Shown: positions 12,101-19,955, numbered from the stretch's first letter. The stretch: DNA of 64,000 nucleotides from Liolophura sinensis (GCF_032854445.1 NC_088307.1:8880017-8944016), one strand, 5' to 3'. Numbers and translations are program-made. The notes: generated by a model not told the origin, from the letters alone.

Positions 12101-15100
12101 AAATGTAGTGCAGTCAACAAAATGTGTAACTATTCCAGCAAAGATTGCTCGGACATGCTGTAGTATAAAAACTGAAGTTGTAGATGCTAATATTCCTCTT
12201 CTTTTGAGCAAGGCTTCTCTGAAAAAAGCTGGAGCAAAAATGACAAAGCTATAATGTTTAATGAACCTGTCACACTTAACTTCACTTCAAGTGGGCATTA
12301 TTGTATTGATATTCTAGACCAAAAATGTGTGGAAGATGATGAGTTGAACAGTCTGGATGAAGTGTTGTCTGTTTTGGATATCTCAAAAATGTGTAAACAA
12401 GAACAACAAAAAACATTAGCCAAAATACACAAGCAATTTGGCCACGCATCAACTCATCGGATGTCCTGTTTATTAAAAGGTGCTGGACAGAATGTTAATG
12501 TTTTTTCGGGAAACTTACAGGAATTGGTAGAAAACTGTGACATTTGTAAAAAACACAAAAAACCCAGGCCCAAACCAGCTGTTAGCCTGCCTCTGGCCAC
12601 CTCATTTAATGAAACAGTAGCCATGGATCTTCATGAATTACAACCAGGTGTTTGGTACTTGCACATCATTGATCTCTTTACAAGATTTAGTGCAGGATGT
12701 ATTGTTAAAACAAAACAAGCTTCAGAAATCACAGCAAGATTTATTCAACACTGGATAGGCATACATGGGGCTCCTGAAAAAGTTTTCACAGATAATGGTG
12801 GGGAATTCAACAATTCTGAATTCAGAGACATGGCAGAAAATTTCAACATTCAGGTTCTCACTACAGCAGCATACTCTCCATGGAGTAATGGCGTAGTTGA
12901 ACGACATAACCAAACGCTTACAAGCACATTATTGAAAATTAGAGCGGATAACAACATTGACTGGGAAACAGGACTTAGCTGGGCCTTGATGGCGAAAAAC
13001 CCCATGCATAATGAACAAGGTTTTAGTCCACATCAGCTAGTTTTCGGTAAAAGCCCCAATCTGCCGTCTGTTGTAAGTGACATGCCTCCAGCATTGGAGG
13101 GTACTTCAATGAGCTCTGTTGTGGGAAAACATATCACTGCGCTGCACGTAAAGCGTATGCTGAATCGGAATGTTCTGAAAAAATTCGTCGAGCACTGCGG
13201 AAAAAGGCGCCCTCATCCACAGAGAAATTTTACACTGGGGATATGGTTTACTACAAGCGCATAGACAGCCCTGAATGGAAAGGACCAGGGGTTGTGATTG
13301 GTCAGGACGGTGCTGTGACATTTGTGCGACATGGAGGTACATGTATTCGTGTTCATCACTCAAGACTACAAAAAATTACACGTCAAGCAGAGATTGAAGA
13401 GGATCTTGAATTAAAGGGGTTTCAGTCTGAACAAGGTTCTGTCAGTGTGGACAAAAATTCGAAAAATATTTTGGAAGATAACTATGAAACCTCTGATGAT
13501 GATTATGGTCCAGAAGCAGGCAGTGACAAATATGCTTTGCGTCAACAACAGACTCTGCTCAGCAATATTAAGATTGGCCAGGAGGTAAAATTCATGCAGA
13601 ATGGAATTTCTCATACAGCACAAATCCTTAGTAGGGCAGGGAAGGTCACTGGTAAATATGTGCACTGGTACAACGTTCAATTCTCTGAGCCAGGCGACAA
13701 AGCCGGTAAACAAGGATCTGTGAATTTGAGCAAAGTGGATATTCTTGAAGTTCGAAATGTTGAAAGTTTAAGTGGTTCTTCTCATGATAATGTGTTTAAC
13801 ATTGAGGATGTTTCTTTTGATAAAGCTAAGCTGGAGGAGCTGCAAAGTTGGAAAAGAAATGAAGTGTATGTGGAAGTGAAAGATGAGGGACAGCGTTGTG
13901 TGTCGACAAAGTGGATATGTACTCTGAAAGAAAAAGCGGAAGGGATACAGCCGAAAGCACGCCTTGTGGCAAGAGGTTTTGAGGAACTTGACAAAGACCT
14001 GCCAAAAGATTCACCAACGTGTTCTTCAGAGTCGCTGCGCTTGATAATAGCAATGTTTGCTCAAAATAAGTGGCAGCCGTTTTCCATGGATATCAAGACA
14101 GCATTCTTACAAGGGTCTCCTCTTTCTAGAGAAGTGTATGTACAACCGCCATTGGAAGCAAATGCCAGTGGAACTGTTTGGAAGCTAAAAAAATGTGTGT
14201 ATGGCCTGGCTGATGCCTCTTTGTACTGGTATACACGTGTGAAGCAGGTTATGAAGGAGTGCGGTGGTCAGATGTCCACTGTCGACCCAGCTGTGTTTTT
14301 TTGGCCAGACAATATTGGTGGTGTGAAAGGTGTATTGGCCTGCCATGTGGATGACTTTATTCTAGGAGGCAACTCGGATTTCATGCAAACGGTAGTGCCT
14401 GCTATACGGTCAGAATTGTGTGTGGGCAGGGAACAAAGCTCTTCATTTCGATACCTGGGGATGGAGCTCTTACAGTTCCGTCCTGGGGAACTCTACCTGC
14501 ACCAGGAAGAGTATGCCAAAACCATACATCCAATGATTCTTACTTGGGCCAGAAGACAACAAATTGATTCACCTTTGTCAGAAGAAGAAACCAACATCTA
14601 CCGTTCCAAAGTGGGCCAAATACTCTGGTTAGCTCGCCAAAGCAGGCCAGATTTGATGTTTGACTCGTCAACATTGACTGCAGGGGTAAAAAATGCAACA
14701 GTGCAAAATGTTGTTGAACTTAACAAAGTCATCAGGAAAATGCAAGCTGAACGTGTTGTTCTAAAATTTCAGCATTTAGGCAATACAGAGCTACAACAGC
14801 TTGTGGTATTCAGCGATTCCTCCTTAGGAAACCTTTCAGATGGAGCAACTCAAGGTGGTCACCTCATTGTGCTAATGGGGGCTGAAGGAAAATTTTCACC
14901 AATTCATTGGCAGTCAAAACGGATAAGGCGTGTTGTAAGGAGCACCTTGGCTGCTGAAACGCTTGCTCTGACAGAAGGCATTGACAATTGTTTATTTTTG
15001 GCTAATCTCTATGCCGAGATTACTGGAGGAAAAATTGGAGCTCAGTCGATACCCATTGTTTGTGTAACAGATTGTCATTCGTTGCTTGATGCAATTCGTT

Positions 15101-18100
15101 CAATGAAACATGTTGCAGAGAAACGGTTGCGCTTGGAAGTGAGTTATGTTCGGGAACTGGTGGCTGAAAAGCGTATCTCCAAGATTTTGTGGTCTACTAC
15201 AAAGCAGCAGCTTGCAAATTGCCTTACTAAGAGAGGTGCTTCTGGAAATGTTTTGTTACAGGCAATCAGCAGCGGAGTCTGGAATTTATAAGCTGTCCAA
15301 AGAACAATATCTGTTATCTTATTACTAATTTTGTTTGGCTAAATTAGAAAAAAAAAACAAACAGTTTGTTCAAAATTATCTTTATTTTATAACTGAAAGA
15401 GGGGAAATTGTGAATCCTGTCCAGTTTCATTGTCGGACACTTTGTTTATACTACGTCATACTACTTCCTGTGAAGCGAGACTGTTATATACCTCCGGAAG
15501 CAGGAGAGTCAGACGATAGCTCAAGCGAGCACGTGTTGATATCGTGGTGAAATTTGTCTTGTATAGTCCGGAATAAAAGTAGTATTGCATAGTTAAAGAA
15601 CAGTGTTTACTGAAGTAATTTAGCGGAGTATCAAAAATTCTTAAAGACTAAATGTACGACTAACTTTTCACACTCTTTCATCTGACATTCACATAACTTT
15701 AACGTTAATTTCTCCACCTTTAAGCTGTTGTGTTGTTTACCTTTGCAGGTGTATTGAATCCTTTAGACACGCCTCACCACATGAAAGCGAGTGACACCTG
15801 TGAGTACAGGGAAGGGGTTGTGCTGGACAAGCCTTGCAAACCTGGTAAAGGCTCCTATGTAAATGTGGGTTTGTTGAAGGTAAGACCGTGGTGATGGGTC
15901 TTGTTTATATGCTGAATACAGCATTAGAGAACAGTCAGATAAGTATTTGTATGCGAATGTGTGTGACAACACGTAGATTTATACAAACTAATGGTAGATA
16001 TAGATCTTTCCTCAGGGCAAAATGTGTTAAAGGAGAATATCAGTCATATGTATTTGCGTGCGCAGCTGTAAAAGGGACATGGCAGTTTTCCTTTTTTTTT
16101 GAACTGTGCGTTTTTTGTTTTTTTTTTCCACCTTTGCTGTCTTTTCCTTTTTTCAAGCAGGCCCCCAAAAAAGAAAACCTCACAGAAAACGATATCGGGT
16201 GGAAGTTTTTCTTTTTTAAGCAAAAAAAAAAAGCGAAAATTCCGAAAAGAAGATCTGAGGCCCAGAGATAATAAGCCAATCGGATTACAGTTTGATTCTT
16301 GCATTCATCAAAATTGCAATACCTGTGCCCCGAGATAATCATCCATTGATAGTGTCACATGCATGAGTGTTTCAACAAAAGCATGAAGCAAAACGTAATC
16401 CGATTGGTTTATTATCTCGAGGCCCAAGATCTTTTTCAAGGATTTTTTTATCTTTTTTTTTTCATTTACTTGAAACAAGAAAAGCTGTCAGCCCATCTTT
16501 TTCTGGGAGCTGAGCTTTTCTCTTTTTTCCGTCTGCTTAAAAAAAGAAAAACTCTGACCGCAAAAGTGGAAAGATTCAGATTTAATACGTGTGGGTATAA
16601 ACAGCAAAATGGCATTCGGATAAAATTCATTTGGCATGCATTGCATCCTCATTTTGTGCATACTTATGCATAATTATGTCATACTTCCATTATGCGTATA
16701 CTAAGAGGTGGTTCCAAATACCAACCAAACAGAAATTATTCTCAAATATCCTTTTGGCCTTACAGAAAAATCTATGGTCATGGTTAACTTTTTACAGCTC
16801 TCCATATGAAGTTTGCATTAATTGTTACGTTTTCTCCTTCATGTCAAGTCTGCAGAAGGTCCTGAGTTCAAGTCCAGGTCATGCTGGCTTCCTCTCTGGC
16901 CGTGTGTGGTATGGTCGTGGGTTTCTGCAGGGCTCTGTCTAGTTTCCTCCCACCCTAATGTTGGCAGCCGTCGTATATGTGAAATATTCTTGAGTACTGT
17001 GTAAAACAACAAACAAGTTAAGAAAGAAATCGTCCTTGTTACAACTGGTCTGAATAACAGCCTTGACTAGAGTTGTCATCTTGATGGTGCTTTGTAATAA
17101 AGAGATTCATCTAATTTACCGGGTAGAAATAGTTGATATAAAAGTGCAAATTCAGTCAGGTTTGAAAATCCAGGTCTTCCCTGATGCTATGCATACATGT
17201 GGGGGTCATCGCACGTTTGACTGTATTGTTATTAACATGTGTTTTTGCTGGCTAACATCTTAAACCACTGGCTCACTACGATTATCAGTGTCTTGACCAG
17301 TGTGGTTGTGTGTTTGAGTCCAGCTTCTGCTGTTTCAGCTGTGGCTTGATTTTTTTTTTTTTTTTTTGATTGGTGTTTTACGCTATACTCAAGAATATTT
17401 CACTTATACAACAGCGGCCAGCATTATGGTGGGTGGAAACCCACGACCATCCGCAGGTTCCTGGAAGACCTTCCCACGTACGGCGCTGTGGCTTGAAGTG
17501 GTAAAGTGTGTCATGCACATGACAAAGGTTGGTGGTTTACTTCGGCAGTCTGGTTTCCTCCACCCATAAACTTGACCACCGTCATACATGTAACAATCTC
17601 GAGTGCATTGTTACACATTGATGAAATTAATAAATAAATATGTTGAGGTGACTTGTGTCAGAAGTGGGAGAGTTGTTGTTGTTGTTGTTTCAGGAGGTAC
17701 AGTTAGACAAACAGTTACAGCCTGGATTACGTGTTACAGTTAAGCTGAATAGCTCTAGTCCTAGTAAGTTACAAGGAGTAAGTTAAGTTTGTGTAGATCG
17801 TTACATTTAACTTGTACATGTAACACCCATTTTTGTCTTTAAATTGTGTAGTGATGGCATTTGTTGTGAGAGCAATTCCTCAACTTTTTCACATACAGAA
17901 GAGCAACTTTCAATGCTATTTATACACCTTTTTCATTGATTTTGAAGATTGGATTGGCCAATTTCAGGGCTTTACAACAAAACATAATTTTATCTGTCTA
18001 ATCTGCCCTCAGAATATGCTTAAATAAACACCTTGCAAACATGCAAAAAGGTTGAAGAATTACAGTAAATAATAAATGGGGATAACCAAAATATTTTTTT

Positions 18101-19671
18101 GTCTTTCAAATGCTTTTGGGTTTCTCCTTTTACTCCTATACGCTACACACCACTGTACTTAATGTCTCTCAGATATATGAAAGGCAGAAAGAAGTCGACT
18201 GTGATCATTGTGCAATAGATGTATATATTTACTGGTATGTACCATATTTAATTTGTTGCAGATAAAAAATTGCTGAAAGGGCAGGCAGTACCCCCTTCTG
18301 AACCCTCCATGTATGCGGGGCTCTATTGGGGGTACTCTGTGCGTCTGGCTCGCAGTCTGGGGGCAGTGTTTACAGAATGTCCATACAAAGATGGCTATGA
18401 TTTGACAATAGGGACATCTGATAAAGGTGAAAATGTGGACGAATTTGTCATGTCAGACTTCAGGTAAGTCAAAGAAAGATAAAATGTTAAAATAAAGCTG
18501 AATTAAAGGACAAAGGGAGCAGTTTGTGGCTGAGGAGTTAAGGTGCTTGTACCTGGCCCTGGGCGGATACGTTCCCTTGTTGTCACTGTTATATGTGGCG
18601 ATGCTCATGTGTCTGTTCTCACAGTCTAATGTTTGTTAAGGACCATTTATCTTCCACCAGATATGCATAATTGTACGTCACGTGTGAAATAGTTTCTCAC
18701 CGCCTTGCCAAAGGTCGGTGGTGTATCTCTTGGCACTCGAGTTTCCTCCACGCATGAAAATGACAGCTATAGTATATATCTTCATGTAGATAAAAATTTC
18801 TTTAGTATGGGCAACAGTTATTTATTCACTCATTCAATGAATGAAGTTATTTATTTATTTATTTGTTTGGAGTTTTACACCATGCTCAAAATATTTTACT
18901 TATGCAACAGCGGCCAGCATTATGTCGGGGGGAAATGGGCAGAGCTTGTGAGACGCCCATGACCATCCACAGGTTGCTGCCAGACCTTCCCATGTGGGAT
19001 GGGAGATGAAGCTAGAATAAATAAATACATAAAACCATGGGAAAACCCAAGACTGTCTGTCATGTACAAAGGGGAAGGAAGCCGGACTAAATAGATAAAT
19101 AAATAACCTACTGTAGATCTATGCCGCTATGAACCTAAAATGTCTTGACAATTCTCATTTCAGCCATGGCTTGGTCGTCTTTGGCGGGCTGAAGGGGTTA
19201 GAGGCTAGCTTAGAAGCAGATGAGGCTCTCGATGTGGAGGACCCAAGTTTATTGTTTCATCATTACCTGAACACCTGTCCTAAACAGGGGAGTGGGACAA
19301 TACGAACTGAGGTGAGCATCGGGTGGATTTTAGTCATACATCAGTCATACCTACTATCTTCGCCTGAGAAAAAGTACACTCTTAGACACAAAGAAAGGTC
19401 ATGAAAGTGTTATTTTTGGTGCTGAAATATTGATATTGTTCCAGTTGGATATTATCCAACCCACAACACAACCCTGAAAACTGATTGGAAATTTCTGTCA
19501 AAATCCGGCACCTTAAACCTTGCTTTAAAGTTCCATGGACAGAATTGAGAATTGGTTGTGGCTTCATTGGTAAATAGTTCTCTTTTGTTTATCTTTCAGG
19601 AAGCCATTTTAATAACAATGTCTGCTTTGAGACCAAAACTACCACAGCCACAGAAGAGCTCCCCAAGCTGA
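3026..19671 (+). CDS. SPOUT1: SPOUT1 (C9orf114/CENP-32) SPOUT-fold RNA methyltransferase, 11 exons
   Basis: Coding exons are 3026-3106, 3383-3422, 5508-5639, 6849-6937, 7891-7961, 9402-9541, 15749-15879, 17694-17763, 18262-18463, 19164-19311 and 19600-19671. Every intron has GT-AG ends and all phases agree, giving 391 residues; human SPOUT1 is similar in length. Layout: acidic then basic N-terminus with charged coiled coil (about 37-84); first SPOUT half with PGSILDNAQ at 95-103 and ARILQYLECPQYLR (exon 6); OB-fold-like insert (about 185-250); C-terminal knot with YWGY at 273-276, DGYDLTIGTS at 295-304, LVVFGG at 322-327 and NTCPKQGSGTIRTE at 355-368. The family is a putative SAM-dependent RNA methyltransferase; the human protein is also linked to centromeres and spindle poles. 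The gene looks intact despite very repeat-rich introns. The first in-frame ATG of exon 1 was chosen; its context (gctagtATG) is not a strong Kozak. Confidence 0.93.
3383..3422 (+). CDS. SPOUT1: SPOUT1 exon 2 (residues 28-40)
   Basis: A 40-nt microexon with a TTATTTCAG acceptor and GTAAGT donor, encoding HIDWKKLKQK. It aligns with the basic W-K-K segment before the coiled coil in animal SPOUT1. It leaves one base for the next codon. Confidence 0.85.
3731..3787 (-). repeat. 57-nt repeat, inverted partner of 1881-1936
   Basis: Reverse complement of 1881-1936 with several differences, including the CACGTG core changed to CATGTG. It lies in SPOUT1 intron 2. Confidence 0.6.
4328..4553 (+). mobile_element. 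tRNA-derived SINE, family A, full length
   Basis: Begins with a tRNA-like head (GGCCAAGGTGGTTAGCGC as box A; TCGCTGTGAGTTCCAGCT in the box B position). It continues through the family's central CATGGAAAGGTCT block and ends in AATATTCTTGAGTATGGCG and an AAATAAATAAA tail. Located in SPOUT1 intron 2. Confidence 0.85.
5003..5326 (+). mobile_element. SINE family B
   Basis: Head TGGTGACCTAGCTGGTTAGG and box-B-like GGATCAAGCCTGGGTCGG; middle with CATGTCTGGTGCCATCGGCA and CCTGCCACAAGAAGACACA; 3' end GTCATATGACAGAAAAATCG. The same layout recurs at 21213-21470, 44628-44840 and, interrupted, at about 20195-20862. Confidence 0.8.
5346..5440 (+). mobile_element. SINE family A, 3' fragment
   Basis: Contains TTTCCTCCCACCATAATGCT and the degenerate tail ending AATTAAATAAATAAA. 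It directly follows the family B element, a composite arrangement. Confidence 0.75.
5508..5639 (+). CDS. SPOUT1: SPOUT1 exon 3 (coiled coil)
   Basis: A TTTTTTGCAG acceptor and GTGAGT donor bracket a Lys/Glu-rich exon (KRKWKEQKLLRKLERAKQQ and on) that matches the family's basic coiled coil. Confidence 0.9.
6300..6545 (+). repeat. 24-nt minisatellite in SPOUT1 intron 3
   Basis: About nine to ten copies of a unit beginning GGGCAAAATGGGTAGCTTAG, with substitutions and one shortened copy near the end. No coding role is apparent. Confidence 0.9.
6849..6937 (+). CDS. SPOUT1: SPOUT1 exon 4 (start of SPOUT domain)
   Basis: Encodes GRSYSLSIALPGSILDNAQ then SPELRTYLAGQ, the most recognisable motif of the family. 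Acceptor TTGATTTCAG, donor GTAATC; ends in phase 0. Confidence 0.96.
7627..7770 (+). mobile_element. SINE family A, 3' part
   Basis: GTGGGAAGGTCTGACAGCAA, the CCTCCCACCATAATGCTAGC block and an AAGTGAAATATTAATGTAAA tail. Located in SPOUT1 intron 4. Confidence 0.8.
7891..7961 (+). CDS. SPOUT1: SPOUT1 exon 5
   Basis: Encodes IARAAAVFNVDEIIIFDETG, the beta strand that follows the first helix of the SPOUT fold. Acceptor TTATTTGTAG, donor GTAGGT. Two bases carry into exon 6. Confidence 0.95.
8296..9235 (+). repeat. 21-nt minisatellite in SPOUT1 intron 5
   Basis: Several dozen diverged copies of a unit like TAGTTCTGCAGTTGAAGTCT. A family A SINE at 9005-9150 splits the array. Many units contain TTCTGCAG, which resembles a 3' splice site. 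The array ends about 165 nt before the exon 6 acceptor. Confidence 0.9.
9005..9150 (+). mobile_element. SINE family A inserted in the minisatellite
   Basis: 3' two-thirds of the SINE, from TGTACATGGGAAGGTCTGCC to the tail ending AATGAAATAAATAAA. Minisatellite units continue on both sides, so it arrived after the array formed. Confidence 0.85.
9402..9541 (+). CDS. SPOUT1: SPOUT1 exon 6
   Basis: Encodes GEFHGVGKKGNANVQIARIL then QYLECPQYLRKCLFPQHKDL and QYAG. Acceptor ACCCAG at 9396-9401 with only a weak pyrimidine tract; donor GTGAGT at 9542. The donor is the first unit of the 32-nt tandem array described separately. Confidence 0.95.
9541..10724 (+). repeat. 32-nt minisatellite of tandem splice donors, SPOUT1 intron 6
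   Basis: By reading I count 37 units of 32 nt, each starting like GGTGAGTTGGATGGAAACAA and ending in GTGCA. The first unit begins at the last base of exon 6, and its GTGAGT is the exon 6 donor. Unit junctions therefore read GCA/GGTGAG, i.e. CAG|GTGAG, a near-perfect 5' splice site. Thirty-four of 37 units keep GGTGAG; exceptions are units 16 (GGTGAC), 34 and 36 (GATGAG). The 3' units (31-37) are more diverged and share a GTTTGAGGG variant. Large minus-strand open frames here are a by-product of the stop-poor repeat. Confidence 0.95.
10854..11078 (+). repeat. copia 5' LTR
   Basis: 225 nt from TGTGAATCCTG to GGAGTATCA. Contains a TATATA (10930-10935) and AATAAA (11017-11022), the expected promoter and polyadenylation signals. 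Confidence 0.95.
11080..11091 (+). other. copia primer-binding site
   Basis: TGGTAGCAGTAC begins two bases after the LTR and resembles the TGGTA.CAG sites of copia elements primed by initiator methionine tRNA. The pairing tRNA was not checked. Confidence 0.6.
11100..11321 (+). pseudogene. copia gag N-terminal part, ends at a premature stop
   Basis: Starts at ATG 11100, 21 nt after the LTR, and runs to TAA 11319-11321. The same frame continues past the stop as clear gag sequence, so TAA is a point nonsense mutation. The product includes the copia-gag-type WTNEVEIWRRVTDL and a run of small, charged residues. Confidence 0.8.
11322..12254 (+). pseudogene. copia gag C-terminal part and protease
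   Basis: In frame with the upstream piece; an internal ATG lies at 11412. It has a CX2CX4HX4C zinc knuckle (RCAICQSTYHWAKDC, about 11785-11830) and a protease motif VIDTACTRTVCG near 11970-12005. The frame ends at TAA 12252-12254, where a one-base loss in the A run just upstream (about 12236-12240) moves the rest of the polyprotein to another frame. Confidence 0.85.
12254..13264 (+). pseudogene. copia integrase
   Basis: Contains the integrase zinc-binding region (HKQFGHAS...CDICKKH) and the catalytic D,D-35-E residues: D in MDLHEL, D in TDNGGEFNN (about 12787) and E in GVVERHNQ (about 12890). The frame drifts after about 13140 through a further one-base shift; the last 40 or so codons are out of frame, while the true integrase C-terminus continues in the frame of the next entry. 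Confidence 0.88.
13150..15291 (+). CDS. copia reverse transcriptase and RNase H
   Basis: The longest open frame of the element (ATG-started from 13243; the in-frame similarity begins earlier, near 13150). It begins with the end of integrase, then reverse transcriptase: ARLVARGFEE, MDIKTAFLQG, KKCVYGLADASLYWY and the catalytic VDD in CHVDDF (14341-14358). RNase H follows: FSDSSLGNLSDGATQGG, STLAAETLAL, VTDCHSLLDAIRS and the terminal LANCLTKRGAS. The start is not a real initiation site, because the product is normally made as part of gag-pol. Confidence 0.9.
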   Translation, partial: KAYAESECSEKIRRALRKKAPSSTEKFYTGDMVYYKRIDSPEWKGPGVVIGQDGAVTFVRHGGTCIRVHHSRLQKITRQAEIEEDLELKGFQSEQGSVSVDKNSKNILEDNYETSDDDYGPEAGSDKYALRQQQTLLSNIKIGQEVKFMQNGISHTAQILSRAGKVTGKYVHWYNVQFSEPGDKAGKQGSVNLSKVDILEVRNVESLSGSSHDNVFNIEDVSFDKAKLEELQSWKRNEVYVEVKDEGQRCVSTKWICTLKEKAEGIQPKARLVARGFEELDKDLPKDSPTCSSESLRLIIAMFAQNKWQPFSMDIKTAFLQGSPLSREVYVQPPLEANASGTVWKLKKCVYGLADASLYWYTRVKQVMKECGGQMSTVDPAVFFWPDNIGGVKGVLACHVDDFILGGNSDFMQTVVPAIRSELCVGREQSSSFRYLGMELLQFRPGELYLHQEEYAKTIHPMILTWARRQQIDSPLSEEETNIYRSKVGQILWLARQSRPDLMFDSSTLTAGVKNATVQNVVELNKVIRKMQAERVVLKFQHLGNTELQQLVVFSDSSLGNLSDGATQGGHLIVLMGAEGKFSPIHWQSKRIRRVVRSTLAAETLALTEGIDNCLFLANLYAEITGGKIGAQSIPIVCVTDCHSLLDAIRSMKHVAEKRLRLEVSYVRELVAEKRISKILWSTTKQQLANCLTKRGASGNVLLQAISSGVWNL
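15395..15407 (+). other. copia polypurine tract
   Basis: GAAAGAGGGGAAA lies one base before the 3' LTR, the expected plus-strand priming site. Confidence 0.8.
15409..15633 (+). repeat. copia 3' LTR
   Basis: 225 nt, one visible difference from the 5' LTR. Its AATAAA (15572-15577) is in sense to SPOUT1 and lies 172 nt before exon 7. Confidence 0.95.
15749..15879 (+). CDS. SPOUT1: SPOUT1 exon 7
   Basis: Encodes VLNPLDTPHHMK and EYREGVVLDKP, the start of the OB-like insert. Acceptor CCTTTGCAG, donor GTAAGA. It lies 115 nt downstream of the 3' LTR of the copia element. Confidence 0.95.
16126..16573. repeat. foldback element in SPOUT1 intron 7
   Basis: Two long inverted arms; the best-matching cores are 16264-16288 (GATAATAAGCCAATCGGATT) and 16396-16420, separated by a spacer of about 100 nt. 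Outside the cores the arms are alternating A-rich and T-rich tracts that also pair roughly. No coding capacity is seen; it resembles a non-autonomous foldback or MITE-type element. Confidence 0.7.
16850..17010 (+). mobile_element. SINE family A
   Basis: Box-B-like CCTGAGTTCAAGTCCAGGTC, then CATGCTGGCTTCCTCTCTGG and a 3' end GAAATATTCTTGAGTACTG. The head is truncated. Confidence 0.82.
17352..17487 (-). mobile_element. SINE family A, minus strand
   Basis: Plus-strand poly-T, then GATTGGTGTTTTACGCTATA and CAGCGGCCAGCATTATGGTG: the reverse complement of the 3' half. Confidence 0.85.
17488..17640 (+). repeat. family C short interspersed repeat, 3' part
   Basis: GACAAAGGTTGGTGGTTTAC and TTTCCTCCACCCATAAACTT, ending in AATTAATAAATAAATA. 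Similar to 18695-18790. Its 3' half forms the left flank of the segment copied in reverse at 20.5-20.8 kb. Confidence 0.55.
17694..17763 (+). CDS. SPOUT1: SPOUT1 exon 8
   Basis: Encodes EVQLDKQLQPGLRVTVKLN, the end of the OB-like insert. The donor at 17764 (GTAAGT) keeps exon 9 in frame. A second GTAAGT at 17778 would add 14 nt and put a stop early in exon 9, so the first is preferred. The exon and its flanks recur inverted at 20551-20814. Confidence 0.92.
18262..18463 (+). CDS. SPOUT1: SPOUT1 exon 9
   Basis: Longest exon; encodes MYAGLYWGYSVRLARSLGAV and later DGYDLTIGTSDKG, central to the knotted cofactor-binding half. Acceptor TTTGTTGCAG, donor GTAAGT. Confidence 0.96.
18505..18800 (+). 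repeat. family C short interspersed repeat
   Basis: Starts with a tRNA-like GTGGCTGAGGAGTTAAGGTG and contains CAGTCTAATGTTTGTTAAGG, shared with 20936-20995, and GTTTCCTCCACGCATGAAAA, shared with 17554-17580. Probably another tRNA-derived SINE; located in SPOUT1 intron 9. Confidence 0.5.
18843..18998 (-). mobile_element. SINE family A, minus strand
   Basis: TTATTTATTTATTTGTTTGG tail complement followed by CAGCGGCCAGCATTATGTCG. About 30 nt of extra sequence sits near 18930-18958. Confidence 0.8.
19164..19311 (+). CDS. SPOUT1: SPOUT1 exon 10
   Basis: Encodes HGLVVFGGLKGLEASLEAD and LNTCPKQGSGTIRTE, the glycine-rich loops expected to line the SAM pocket. Acceptor CTCATTTCAG, donor GTGAGC. Confidence 0.96.
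19600..19671 (+). CDS. SPOUT1: SPOUT1 exon 11 (C-terminus)
   Basis: Encodes EAILITMSALRPKLPQPQK, then SSPS and a TGA at 19669-19671. Acceptor ATCTTTCAG. It matches the final helix of the SPOUT fold. Confidence 0.93.
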   Translation, partial: EAILITMSALRPKLPQPQKSSPS

Positions 19672-19765
19672 TGAATCATACACCAGATGCCATGAGCTGG
19701 ACATCTTTTCTGTTACATATATCTGACATTACAACTGTATCTAGAGAAATATTGTAATTGGTATG

Positions 19766-19771
19766 AATAAA
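19766..19771 (+). terminator. SPOUT1: SPOUT1 polyadenylation signal
   Basis: A canonical AATAAA lies 95 nt after the stop codon and implies a short 3' UTR. If used, the inverted exon-8 copy at 20.5-20.8 kb lies outside the normal transcript. Confidence 0.65.
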
Positions 19772-19879
19772 TTTTAATGAAATTCTCAGAAAGAATTCAT
19801 AAATTTGTGAACCCTTGTGGCTTTCACTTTCTCTAGTAAGAACTACTTACCCTAAATGACCTAAAATTTCACCCACAAA

Positions 19880-19955
19880 GGCACATTTTTAGAGGCAAAT
19901 AAATGTCACAAAAAATATTATTCGTAGTGCTGAAACTTAAAATTTTCCAGCAGAA
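19880..19955 (+). repeat. short dispersed repeat
   Basis: The block AATGTCACAAAAAATATTAT to AAAATTTTCCAG resembles the reverse complement of about 48560-48625 and, more weakly, 19385-19440. Class unknown. Confidence 0.4.

Larger units (their letters stand above)
10854..15633 (+). mobile_element. Ty1/copia LTR retrotransposon, nearly complete, in SPOUT1 intron 6
   Basis: Two 225-nt LTRs (TG...CA) flank gag, protease, integrase, reverse transcriptase and RNase H in copia order. A primer-binding site follows the 5' LTR and a polypurine tract precedes the 3' LTR. The LTRs differ at one base that I can see (TTTATT against TTTACT), so insertion is recent. AAAA flanks both ends, compatible with a short target duplication, though a full 5-bp repeat is not clear. 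The reading frame carries a nonsense codon and two frameshifts, so this copy could not make its own proteins. It is inserted in the host gene's sense direction. The DTACT-type protease and general look suggest the GalEa-like animal copia group, which is an inference. Confidence 0.95.

Noticed and set aside
17764-17777. Longer exon 8 using the donor at 17778
   Set aside because: It would shift exon 9 into a frame with a stop after four codons; the first donor preserves the family alignment.
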